Part shown: piece by piece, positions 15,201 to 23,197 of the stretch
How the letters are laid out: every line of letters begins with the position of its first letter
Numbering within the stretch: position 1 is the first letter of the stretch
NCBI GenBank assembly: GCA_949987565.1
Contig: OX465110.1
Coordinates: forward strand, 92,501-156,500
DNA length: 64,000 nt
Reading direction: 5' to 3'
Origin: Luidia sarsii
Taxonomy: Eukaryota; Echinodermata; Asteroidea; Paxillosida; Luidiidae
Position numbers and translations under genes: made by a program
Notes under the pieces: model-generated
Database searches by the model: none
Told to the model about the DNA's origin: nothing
The model's input: only the letters and a program-made list of their open reading frames with translations

Positions 15201-18200
15201 ATCAAGCAGGGTTTGTATATATTGAGCGCAATATCATGCAGTGTCTGTATCGTCCACTCTTCGGGTTAGCAAATGCAGCGCCATTTGGAAAGCATACAGT
15301 ATGTCTGACACAGAATGCACTCACATTAGACGCCAACTTGAAAGGAAACATATGTACCGTAGTGAAGACCTTAAACAGATCAAACCGTGGATAGGAAAAT
15401 AGAGGAATTCTCGTTCCATCGACTTTCAAAATCTGCACCTCCCCTGCATGTTCATCACAAACTCAGTTAGCGTACTGGGGATACACAAAGTTGACAGGCG
15501 TGAAGCTATCCAACCTTAAAGCGATTACTGTTCTTTGAAATATAACCGCCATTAATACACAAGACAACACAAATACACTCTGAGAAATAAAGAGCTTGAT
15601 TCAAGAGGATTTTGCTGTTAATATTTGGGAGCAGTGTATGGTGTGCTTTAGCCGCATCAGTCTGTAATCGAAGTTTAGCGTGTTGTCCTTCCAACTAGCC
15701 TTGTAAATCCTGATTGCATTACACATTAACGATCGGTAGACTATCCATACACATACATGTACACTATACACTGACTATATCGGCAACATTTCTCCCTTCA
15801 GTTTGGTTATCGATTTGGGAACATCTCAGTTGATTCTATCGAATTACCCCAGTAAGGATTGCCTTGAGACATGTCACATCGTCAAACTATAGACCCTATA
15901 CACTGAGTCAGTGGTTAAAAATGGTTTAAAGCTGCGCTTGTTAGGCAGTTGTTGACGTTTACATTGATGTCATTGATGTTATTTAATCATATCAATTTGT
16001 CCCGTTACATCATTATATCATTGTTTTTGCATTTGCTAATGCTCTTGTTCTTGCCGGTTTATTCCCGAGACTGTTACCGTGCTTATTGTCTGATTGATAC
16101 ATTAGTTATCACTTTATATTAAATTCTTAATTGAATTTCCCGACTACCACCATATCAACTAAACTGATCAGCCACAATTACATCATCAGTGATCGGAAGG
16201 CAATGATGCATGATAGGAAAAGTCCTTAATATTATTATCTGCCTTCGACATTCTGCCTGTCCGCAAAGTTCATCCGACCTCATCAAGACAAGCCTGGCTC
16301 ATCGTGCTCTGACTTAGATGACGGACCGGCAACCTCAGGCACAGAACTTTTGGTGGACGAGGCAGCAGTGTTGACCCAGAGGCTGTCCACTATTTGCCCG
16401 TCTTACTCAAGAGAGTTCCCCAAGTGGACCCATCGGAGGATGTTCGTCAGCCCCTTCTAAACAGACCGCGGCCATTAAGCGACTATTATTCGACTTCACG
16501 CGTCACCCGAGCTACACGTACAGACCCCAGGTGGTGCCCCTACGTATAGGGAGTTAGCGAGTTTCAAGTCAAAGGCAATTATAACTCAGCCGCTCAGACA
16601 TCGTCATTTGTATACGCACAAAGTCCTTGCTAAAAAGATAGCCACGAGGAAAAGAAGTTCAGAATGAGAACATGGACAGAACTGCCCTATAGTTGACACT
16701 GAGTAGATCAGTAGAGTAGCGTATGTGATGTATTCACCAGCATGTATGTGCCACACCCAAATATGGCGTGTCTTGACGCTTTCGCAGGTGCCCTATACTG
16801 TAAGGGTCATTGAATGTTCATTAGATTGCCTTGGAAGAAATAATCTGACACATTGGATGTATGATGAGGGTCGTGCTCAACTGTGACTCAGGAAATTGTC
16901 TTATAGGTTACAACTGTCTCAAATAATCCACGTGTTGAGGAAACAAGACATGAAACAGCAGTTGGCTAACACTCTTTCTGAAGGACTCAAAGCTGTCCAA
17001 CAGAACGGTTGTCCAAAGCTCCTTAAAAGGGATTCAATGTCAAGCATGACTTCTCAATATCATGTGATGTGGATTGTAATGTCTTGCTGTGGAAATGCAT
17101 TTTGGTAGAACAAATGAGCAAGCTTAGTCCACGGAAGCCATTTGCTGTTACAAACCAGCATTACCCAATGCCTTGAATTCCAGGAGATGAAATCGAGTCG
17201 CCTTCGTAACCAAGCCATCGCCATATCTCTACTATCCTCTTGCAAGTGATCTTAACAAATTCCAAACACCGCTGCGAAGCTTCACTACCCATCATCGCAA
17301 TGCATCCTAACAAATTGACGCCAGCAAATGGCCTCTTTACGTAGCACACCTGCCGCGTGATCTATCGACCTTTGGCCGCCTTTCCTGTATGCCGTCAACA
17401 AACTCCGCCAAGCCGTTGGGTCTTAGCGGGGCGCACCCGGTAACTCAACGGGTGTCATCACGGCTTACCGCCGTCCTTCGACACGCTCGGCTGTTGGCTT
17501 CTCGCTTACATCAAAATGCAAATTTGATACCTTGGTGGCGGGGAAGATTGGGAACATTCCCCTGAGTATAATGACTAGATGCGCCTTGAATGCCGTATGG
17601 GAGTCTACCGCACCGCATGGGGGGGTCACCATTCTTTGGTCAAATCGTTTGTGGCTATGCATCCGCACGGTACTTTGGTCGTTCAATTCTATAAAAAAAA
17701 TATCGGATGACCTCTGTTTTATTAAGTCAGTGTGAGTATAAAATAAAGCACAATAATGTCATTAGCACGTCAGTTGAGGATACAAACAGTGTTTACAATT
17801 TAAACCAGGAGAGTGGAGATTGGCCCTCTATATAGGGCATAGACCAAAATTGATTTTTATGTTTTTCCTCTTATGGGAAGGTTTGCGGTGACACCATGTA
17901 ACGCATCTCTTTTGAGACGGAGTAATTAATTCTTCCTCTTCTTTTTCTATCATTTCAGCGGAATTGGTACTTCTCCTTTGGGGTGTGAAACTATGTTATG
18001 TCGTCCGCAAAGCGCCCTCAGAGTTCAACGAGAGCAGATTCATCAGTTGGGCCATCTACAACGAAACCATGCTCTCACTTTTTCTCTGCGTTGCCACGTG
18101 AGTTTTCATGTACTTCATAACAGACATGACATAATACCTCATAACACCTTGACAGCTAGCTACATACTACGATGTATTACAGTATCTGTGTGCAGATGGA

Positions 18201-21200
18201 TGCATAACATAGACGTAGTAGGTATGACTTTCGGTAGAGGGCGCCTAACAATGTCACCTTTCATCCCTTTATAAAGCGTTGCATTGATAATTATATACTA
18301 GCAGCATACTGAATATACATATTGCTTTGAAGACCTTGTCTTTCTGGGTCCCATGGATGCCACACCGAGGCTCACCTGTCCATTAGTAATTCATTCCGTA
18401 GCGACCAACACACAAAACCCGCACCGTATTACACTTACCCAATCCCCTCCTTACCTCGTCCATGCATTTCAAACCTGACTTGCATTCACAACGGTTGAGG
18501 AACCATATGCTCTCTCAAGCGCTCCATTATTGTTGGTTCACACTTGCCCAACCTTTCCCATCTCGCCACTTACTCGTGGGTCTGGCACCCACAGTAAACC
18601 TTAGCCTGCCGTGTGGGACAAGACTACTGCCTGTGGTAAACAGATTTAGCAAAGGGATCTTATTAAGGATAAGCTTTGTCATAGCAAGCGGGAGCAAATC
18701 GGCCAGTATTCCCCGCAGGTGTTTCTTCAAGGTCCATGGAGATCAATGTGCATTCGAATGTGGTCTAGGAATACAAGAGCCGCTGCCATGGCTGTGCAAA
18801 TGATCGCAATGCGCACCTACCCCTTTACCTCGTGTGATGGGACTTTAAACGCAGCAACAAACGAGAAAAGGCTCACGCTTTGCGTAATGAGCCAGCTGCG
18901 TCAACCTCCTACGACGCCCTATGGACTGCTTCTTCCTCAACTTTCTATGCCACTGTGCTGTCCACTCTCCACTCGTTTCTAACATAGAAATAAATACTAC
19001 ACCTATGCTTCTCTTTTTCTATAAGCCTTAAAACAGTCATATATCAACTACTTGCTACAGTACAAAATAAACCAATCTTATTGGCTATGGGTAAGACAGA
19101 AACATGACAGAAGATTTCATGGACACATTTCAGAAAGCGAGGCCAATGGCAAATGTACAATCTGTGACATTTTGTCCCTTCTCTAGTAACCTAGAAAACG
19201 TGCCTCCACCCACCCAACTAAAACCACATCCTTGTTCTGTCAATTCTGTGGAAAACCCACAACCGTCTCCCGGATATGAAAGAAGCATGTCGTTCTTGTA
19301 ATAGAAAGTAGAACAAACAGAGCACGCACAAGAAGATGACCTTGCCAGCCATGCATATTTATCACTCCTGCTTTGTCACGGCTGGATTCTACAACTCCAG
19401 TTATGACGATATCGTTCACATTTTACTGAAAACCCCTTGTCGAAATTAAACCTCTAATTGGCACTAAAAAATATAGAAGGTCATACGTGGATGTAAAATG
19501 TCAAGAAAAACAGATAATGTATTCAGGGAAGGAGTGCAGTTTAACATTGATTTTAGGCAGCACCTTCACTCGATATAATTGGTTTTTTAAAGATTATTAT
19601 TAAATCTAGCTTTTTAAATTTATTCCTATCTTTGAAATAAATATTCACATAATGTGCTGCTCATTTCTACTACTCATTTTCTACTACATATTGTGATGTT
19701 GCATATTTTGTCTCCCTTTCTCATTGGTTCTCATAGATTCTTCCTTCAGGATTTAGCCAATCCGGATCTTCTTTATATCATTTGGTTTTTGTACGGTCAG
19801 CTTACAACCACTGTAGTTTTAGCCCTACTGTTCGGTAGCAAAGTAAGTCGTTTATAATTATACTCTCTGTGTTTCAATTCATTATAGGCAAATGACCCTG
19901 TTCGCAAAAGTTCAAAACTGTATAAAGGAAAGGTAAAACCATTTTTTATCAAAAACAAACGAAAAAAACATGATCATTGCATCCCTTTTAACGAAATCGA
20001 ATTATATTCATGCAAAGAGGATTAAAGGAATTAAAAAATATGAAACGCTTGAAATGATTTTTATAACTGGCTGGGGAACGTCTACTAGACAAATCCCTGA
20101 TTGAGCGTTCACTGTCAACATGCAACGTTAAAACCTATTGGAAATGCATCATACTGGAAGCTAGTCAACCGTGCTTCATCCATTAGACACCGTGATCTGT
20201 GTATAAGGTCACAACATCCATCCCATCCACATATCACGACACGCAAGGCACAAGGTCAACACGTGGTGTGGGTGGCAATCCTGATCAAATGAGAGGCCTC
20301 TGGCACGCAGCTTTCTGTTTGGACGGAAGCGAATAGAAAGGGGTCTCCAATGTCGCTGTACTGTGGTGGTTATGACAGAAATTGCCATGCATCTACCGCC
20401 TCCCTCGTGTGCAAACAACACAACAGCCGATCGCAATGCGCCAACAGCTGTTTGGATATTGCTCTGTAATTATCACACAGAAGATCGCGTGTCCCACCCC
20501 AATGTTTCCATCTCTATTGAGCGTCAATCTAATATCGGTTAAATTATCCCCGAGTGTTGTTGTAACGATAATTAAACATTTTATTCCCAGGTGAAAAAAG
20601 ATGGACGAAAAGAGTGCATTACAGAGAATGGCTGGGAGGTATTTGGTGTCCTGAGAAAAAAAACTCATTCAAATGTAAATGATAGCCAAGCCGTGTGGAC
20701 TAAACAATGTTGCATCTTATTTTTAAACCGGGCTTCTTGTTTTGTTTTATCTCGGCCATAATATGAAGGTGTCGGTAGATTCTCCAAACGGTTAATTCAA
20801 ATATAAAAATACAAACGCATAAATACCATAAACGATAATCCCTATCTTTATTGCCACAAACACCTCTTCCCTTTGTAGATGCAAATTGTATAGCTAGGAG
20901 TGTTATGCATGCACACCCAAAATGTTGTCAATAGCTAAACCACCGTCTGCACTCGCAATAACCCTGGGGACCATGCAATACCTTTCCGCTCTGTCTAGGT
21001 ATACTTAGTGACGCAGGGCAAAGGTGACAAGACGGAGAGCAGAATCAAGACGGCCACCACGGCCTTTCGCCAGAGGACATGGGATAACTCCCTCTCTTCC
21101 CAGGGACTAATGGCCAAGACCTCCTCATCGGAAATGGAAAGACCGTTAAACCAGAGGGACATTGAGGTAAGGCCATTATCCGATCGCTAGGGTCAAAGAA

Positions 21201-21989
21201 CCAAATTTAATGCCTGCATCAGATGAAGGAATTACGATGCATGGTGGCGCTATCAACCATCGTAGTTACAAGGGGGTTTCGTGTGGAGTTACCATGGATT
21301 TAGCCAACTGCGAGGTGTAGGGGGCACACGAGGAAGTGAACTGAATTGGACAGTAAACTGTTCTTTTCATTCACTCATTGCAAGATGTCCTTAAACCGTC
21401 TAGTGCCTTGCTTATCAATGATATAAAGTAGAAGTTTAGGTAAAAGGACAGCAATGACATAGTTGCATATCGTCAATCCTCGGTAAATCCTCGGTTAACA
21501 TGCAGGATTAACCCATCTACTGTCTTACTGTAGTAAAGCCTCAATGTAAATAAACTATACTCTGATAATCGGTCTTTATCCTATGACTGTCCCTTGCTCT
21601 TTGGATTAGCGAACACGCATGAGTTGAAAACGATCTGCTCATGATCTCAAAGCGGGACGGCCTCACTAGATGTGGGCATATCGAAAGGGTGTACATTATT
21701 ATTCAGTGGTTTCTTTCTTGAGTTTTTATATTTCTAAATTTGGGATTTTTATTTGAAGGACGAGCTGAAGAGATTGTACACACAGTTAGAGCAACTAAAA
21801 ACGAGGAACATGGTGGTAGGTAATCCTCACCTAACCAGGAAGCTGACGGAGATGGCCGAGGTTGCAAGGGAAACGGAACAAATGCTCATGGACTCCGACA
21901 TGCCTAGCAACGTGAATGGCGTTCACGAGATTTCCTACTCATGCAACAACAATGGCAGAACCAGCAACTCCCAGGCAGACTGGATTTGA
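143..21989 (+). CDS. GPR158-like: GPR158/GPR179-like class C orphan GPCR, 3' part (10 exons, 502 residues)
   Basis: Exons are 143-278, 8619-8776, 9427-9604, 10357-10425, 13174-13283, 13441-13655, 17959-18097, 19737-19842, 20999-21166 and 21759-21989. All introns are GT-AG and the phases agree, giving one 502-residue frame to a TGA stop. Domains by residue: end of the Cache domain 1-45, Cys-rich linker 46-125, TM1 about 126-151, TM2 163-185, TM3 192-215, TM4 241-259, TM5 286-307, TM6 319-340, TM7 346-368, cytoplasmic helix 427-443. Family marks are GLDIDLRAIDINQC (GPR158 has GVDVNLKKVDIDQC), the loop RKAPSEFNESRF typical of class C receptors, the probable disulfide Cys193-Cys277, and DELKRLYTQLEQLK, which in human GPR158 binds RGS7-Gbeta5. 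Vertebrate members are plasma-membrane receptors of neurons (GPR158) and retinal bipolar cells (GPR179). The 5' exons lie before the window, and the long VCPWE-repeat tail of GPR158 is missing. Family confidence is high; orthology to one vertebrate paralogue is not claimed. Confidence 0.93.
279..8618 (+). other. Intron of the GPR158-like gene (8.3 kb)
   Basis: Unique-looking intron with GT-AG ends. It holds pyrimidine-rich tracts near 950-1000 and 3780-3870 and a CpG-dense patch at about 3880-4100. The open frames here (the longest at 6789-7175 and 5373-5735) resemble no family I know and lack exon-like borders. Confidence 0.7.
3880..4100. other. CpG-dense patch inside the first intron
   Basis: By hand count the stretch has about 20 CpG dinucleotides in 220 bases, roughly twice the density of its surroundings, with several GC-rich hexamers. 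It may be an intronic regulatory region or an old repeat; no motif decides this. Confidence 0.3.
8619..8776 (+). CDS. GPR158-like: GPR158-like exon: cysteine-rich (EGF-like) linker
   Basis: The acceptor is ttttgtcaacag and the donor AAAAAG|gtaggt; the exon enters in phase 0 and leaves two bases of a split Arg codon. It encodes CEFSPDQGFRRGSYRCVCRK followed by GFYYP and an acidic stretch with one N-glycosylation sequon (NGT). Human GPR158 has GLGFVLGAYECICKAGFYHP at this place, so the match is close. The domain links the Cache module to TM1 outside the cell. Confidence 0.9.
8777..9426 (+). other. Intron of the GPR158-like gene
   Basis: GT-AG intron of 650 bases between the Cys-rich exon and the TM1 exon; nothing else recognised. 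Confidence 0.75.
9427..9604 (+). CDS. GPR158-like: GPR158-like exon: last Cys-rich linker residues and TM1
   Basis: The acceptor is caccctccag and the donor GTCAAG|gtacaa. The exon completes the split Arg codon and encodes CKPCGPGCDECIDGRSC, equivalent to the CLPCREGCPFCADDSPC stretch of human GPR158, then a hydrophobic helix starting at Trp126 (WTVRTVLLILQC and onward) that is TM1. It ends in phase 0 with NRDVK at the cytoplasmic side. Confidence 0.92.
9605..10356 (+). other. Intron of the GPR158-like gene
   Basis: GT-AG intron of 752 bases. It contains a short telomere-like run of CTAACT/CTAACC/CTAATC near 9616-9637, otherwise nothing recognised. Confidence 0.75.
10357..10425 (+). CDS. GPR158-like: GPR158-like exon: TM2 (69-base exon)
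   Basis: This small exon lies between acceptor actctttttaag and donor TGTCCG|gtaagc and encodes exactly 23 codons in phase 0 on both sides. The residues SPVLLRIILLGSLFLYCP align with GLILLETILFGSLLLYFP of human GPR158 TM2. A longer in-frame reading continues past the donor but does not match the family, whereas joining to the exon at 13174 does. Confidence 0.9.
10426..13173 (+). other. Intron of the GPR158-like gene (2.7 kb)
   Basis: GT-AG intron between the TM2 and TM3 exons. It has AT-rich runs near 11630-11990 and no recognisable gene or element. Confidence 0.75.
13174..13283 (+). CDS. GPR158-like: GPR158-like exon: extracellular loop 1 and TM3
   Basis: The acceptor is ggctgttttcag and the donor ACATGGAG|gtaagt. 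It encodes EPTVVSCMLLQWFKEVGF and a helix ending LLLKTW; human GPR158 has EPSTFRCILLRWARLLGF here. Cys193 is the conserved TM3 cysteine that pairs with extracellular loop 2 in class C receptors. The exon enters in phase 0 and leaves two bases of an Arg codon. Confidence 0.92.
13441..13655 (+). CDS. GPR158-like: GPR158-like exon: intracellular loop 2, TM4, extracellular loop 2
   Basis: The acceptor is tctgtttttcag and the donor AATATTG|gtaaga. Intracellular loop 2 is basic (RVRSAARVRITDMDLIKR), TM4 is LGLIVFVSIFYLIVR, and extracellular loop 2 carries the disulfide cysteine in EQCSYDWWDY, matching NMCLIDRWDY of human GPR158. The exon leaves the first base of a split Ala codon. Confidence 0.92.
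13656..17958 (+). other. Intron of the GPR158-like gene (4.3 kb)
   Basis: GT-AG intron between the extracellular-loop-2 exon and the TM5 exon. It carries a fragment of a dispersed repeat at 17880-17924 (listed separately) and a small hairpin with CACCCG/CGGGTG arms near 17430-17455. No coding signal. Confidence 0.75.
17880..17924 (+). repeat. Dispersed repeat fragment, related to 60960-61060
   Basis: The sequence GGTTTGCGGTGACACCATGT followed by ATCTCTTTTGAGACGGAG matches the repeat at about 60995-61035 base for base apart from a few changes. This copy stops before the histone-like stem-loop of the other copy. Confidence 0.6.
17959..18097 (+). CDS. GPR158-like: GPR158-like exon: TM5, intracellular loop 3 and start of TM6
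   Basis: The acceptor is ctatcatttcag and the donor GTTGCCAC|gtgagt. TM5 reads ELVLLLWGVKLCYVV and loop 3 reads RKAPSEFNESRFI, which carries the R-x-x-P-x-x-FNE-x-x-FI pattern shared by class C receptors. Human GPR158 has LFLLWGVYLCYAVRTVPSAF at the same place. Two bases of a Thr codon are left for the next exon. Confidence 0.94.
18098..19736 (+). other. Intron of the GPR158-like gene (1.6 kb)
   Basis: GT-AG intron within TM6; open frames at 18462-18803 and 18719-18982 show no recognisable protein. Nothing else seen. Confidence 0.75.
19737..19842 (+). CDS. GPR158-like: GPR158-like exon: end of TM6, extracellular loop 3 and TM7
   Basis: The acceptor is tggttctcatag and the donor GGTAGCAAA|gtaagt. 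TM7 reads LLYIIWFLYGQLTTTVVLAL and ends LFGSK. The Lys of the class C Pro-Lys motif at the end of TM7 is kept, but Pro is replaced by Ser. The exon ends in phase 0, so either the exon at 20999 or the small candidate exon at 20591 can follow. Confidence 0.91.
19843..20998 (+). other. Intron of the GPR158-like gene with one possible cassette exon
   Basis: GT-AG intron of 1156 bases between TM7 and the cytoplasmic exon. It contains the doubtful 48-base exon at 20591-20638; nothing else recognised. Confidence 0.7.
20591..20638 (+). CDS. Possible 48-base cassette exon after TM7
   Basis: A good acceptor (tttattcccag) is followed by 16 open codons in phase 0 (VKKDGRKECITENGWE) and a weak donor (gtattt). 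Inclusion would add 16 residues between TM7 and the cytoplasmic region without shifting the frame. Skipping it gives GSK-VYLVTQ, which looks more like other class C receptors, so it is either optional or not an exon. Confidence 0.3.
20999..21166 (+). CDS. GPR158-like: GPR158-like exon: membrane-proximal cytoplasmic region
   Basis: The acceptor is ctctgtctag and the donor GACATTGAG|gtaagg; the exon is 56 codons in phase 0 at both ends. It starts VYLVTQGKGDK, the usual continuation of the TM7 lysine motif in class C receptors, then is polar and rich in Ser and Thr. Human GPR158 has a similar polar stretch ending SLDPEDIR before its RGS-binding helix; here it ends NQRDIE. Confidence 0.85.
21167..21758 (+). 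other. Last intron of the GPR158-like gene
   Basis: GT-AG intron of 592 bases before the terminal exon; nothing else recognised. Confidence 0.75.
21759..21989 (+). CDS. GPR158-like: GPR158-like terminal exon: RGS-binding helix and short tail
   Basis: The acceptor is gatttttatttgaag and the frame runs 76 codons to a TGA at 21987-21989. It opens with DELKRLYTQLEQLKTRN then NPHL; human GPR158 has DELKKLYAQLEIYKRKK and NNPHL. This helix is part of the surface that recruits RGS7-Gbeta5 in vertebrates, so binding here is inferred. About 50 residues later the protein ends, with none of the VCPWE motifs of the vertebrate tail. An alternatively spliced longer tail cannot be excluded. Confidence 0.92.
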   Translation, partial: DELKRLYTQLEQLKTRNMVVGNPHLTRKLTEMAEVARETEQMLMDSDMPSNVNGVHEISYSCNNNGRTSNSQADWI

Positions 21990-22590
21990 ACGTGTAGTTG
22001 GAGAACCTGGAGCTTTTCATCAATGGTGCCAAAACAGAGTAGCTCGCAGGCTCTTTGTGGATGCCTTATATGATTACTTTGCATGCATTTCAGCTGCACG
22101 TTGGAAATTCGCCGAATGTCCCTTGCCAAGAAATGTCAATGTTCAAAGTAACGTGCAGACGAGAAAACCTTAGAGACGAATATCAGATATGTGACAATGG
22201 AGAACAGTCCCGGCATCAGTGTACGTCCTCACCAATATGTTGATACTAGAATCATCAGTTCCTCACAAAAAAGGACAAGGATGCAGTCACTTCAGGAGAA
22301 GGAGAAAAGTCACTTTTCGTCGACTTCTATTTGTTTCTTTTCGAGTACGAGGTCGAGAAAGTATCCAAGATTACCACAACTAGCCGATGACATCTTCTTC
22401 TTGATGCCGGCTGCCTACTAATAGAGTCTAATTACCAAAATGTTCGTTTGTGGTTGCTAAGATTACTTTAGCACTCCAGTGAGTATGAGTGCCAATTACA
22501 GCACTCCAGTGGTAGAGCCAAACTGCTGCATACCTCCGCATAGTCATATCAGCTTCAGGCAATAAATAAATGTCCGTTAATGTTGTCAGT
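21990..22590 (+). other. Probable 3' UTR of the GPR158-like gene
   Basis: No coding signal follows the TGA. Two overlapping AATAAA signals at 22561-22570 are the first good polyadenylation signals downstream, so transcripts may end near 22.59 kb. This is inferred from the signal alone. Confidence 0.4.
22561..22570 (+). promoter_or_regulatory. Candidate polyadenylation signal (overlapping AATAAA)
   Basis: The sequence AATAAATAAA lies about 570 bases after the stop codon of the GPR158-like gene on the same strand. Confidence 0.35.
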
Positions 22591-23120
22591 ACTAGCACTC
22601 TAAAGTAAGAAACAAACATAAAGGAGTACAGATGGACGTTGTTTCAGTCAATTATTTGGCGAAAAAGAAAATTGTACGATGCTTACGAACAAAACATTCA
22701 TAACTAATAGATTTTACGAGACAAATCTTCAATACGTTATATCAGATGGCGCTAAGCGCGCCCAGCCTTTTTATGCAAACTACGATGTATGCTACTGAGA
22801 CGAAATCGAATACGTAATGCGATATATGTAAATAATATAATGAATATCTGTATAGCGAAGTGGTCAACAATAGGAGATTATCAACCTCTTATCATCTTGT
22901 GTGATTCCCCAATACAAAAATAATGGAATTGAGCGTATTTTTATATGACGTGGCTGTGTGTTCCATTGTGTTTAAAGCGGCAACTAGGCTATCTTCATTA
23001 GTACCTGAAGACAATGTATCCATTTGCTGTACGCATCGTGCATGGTTCATTGAGGGCGGTTTAAATTGGATTACCACCACTCAAGTCTGTTCCAAACAAA
23101 AGAACATTTGAGAATGACTT

Positions 23121-23197
23121 GGCTGTGGCTTACACATAGACCAGAAGCCACAACAAGCCCTTTCTCGTAGGCTTGTGTGAAGGCTTAAGCCACAGCC
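23121..23197. repeat. Imperfect hairpin with 12-bp outer arms
   Basis: GGCTGTGGCTTA at 23121-23132 is the exact reverse complement of TAAGCCACAGCC at 23186-23197. Inside it, CACAACAAGCC and GGCTTGTGTG form a second arm pair around a short loop. Confidence 0.6.
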
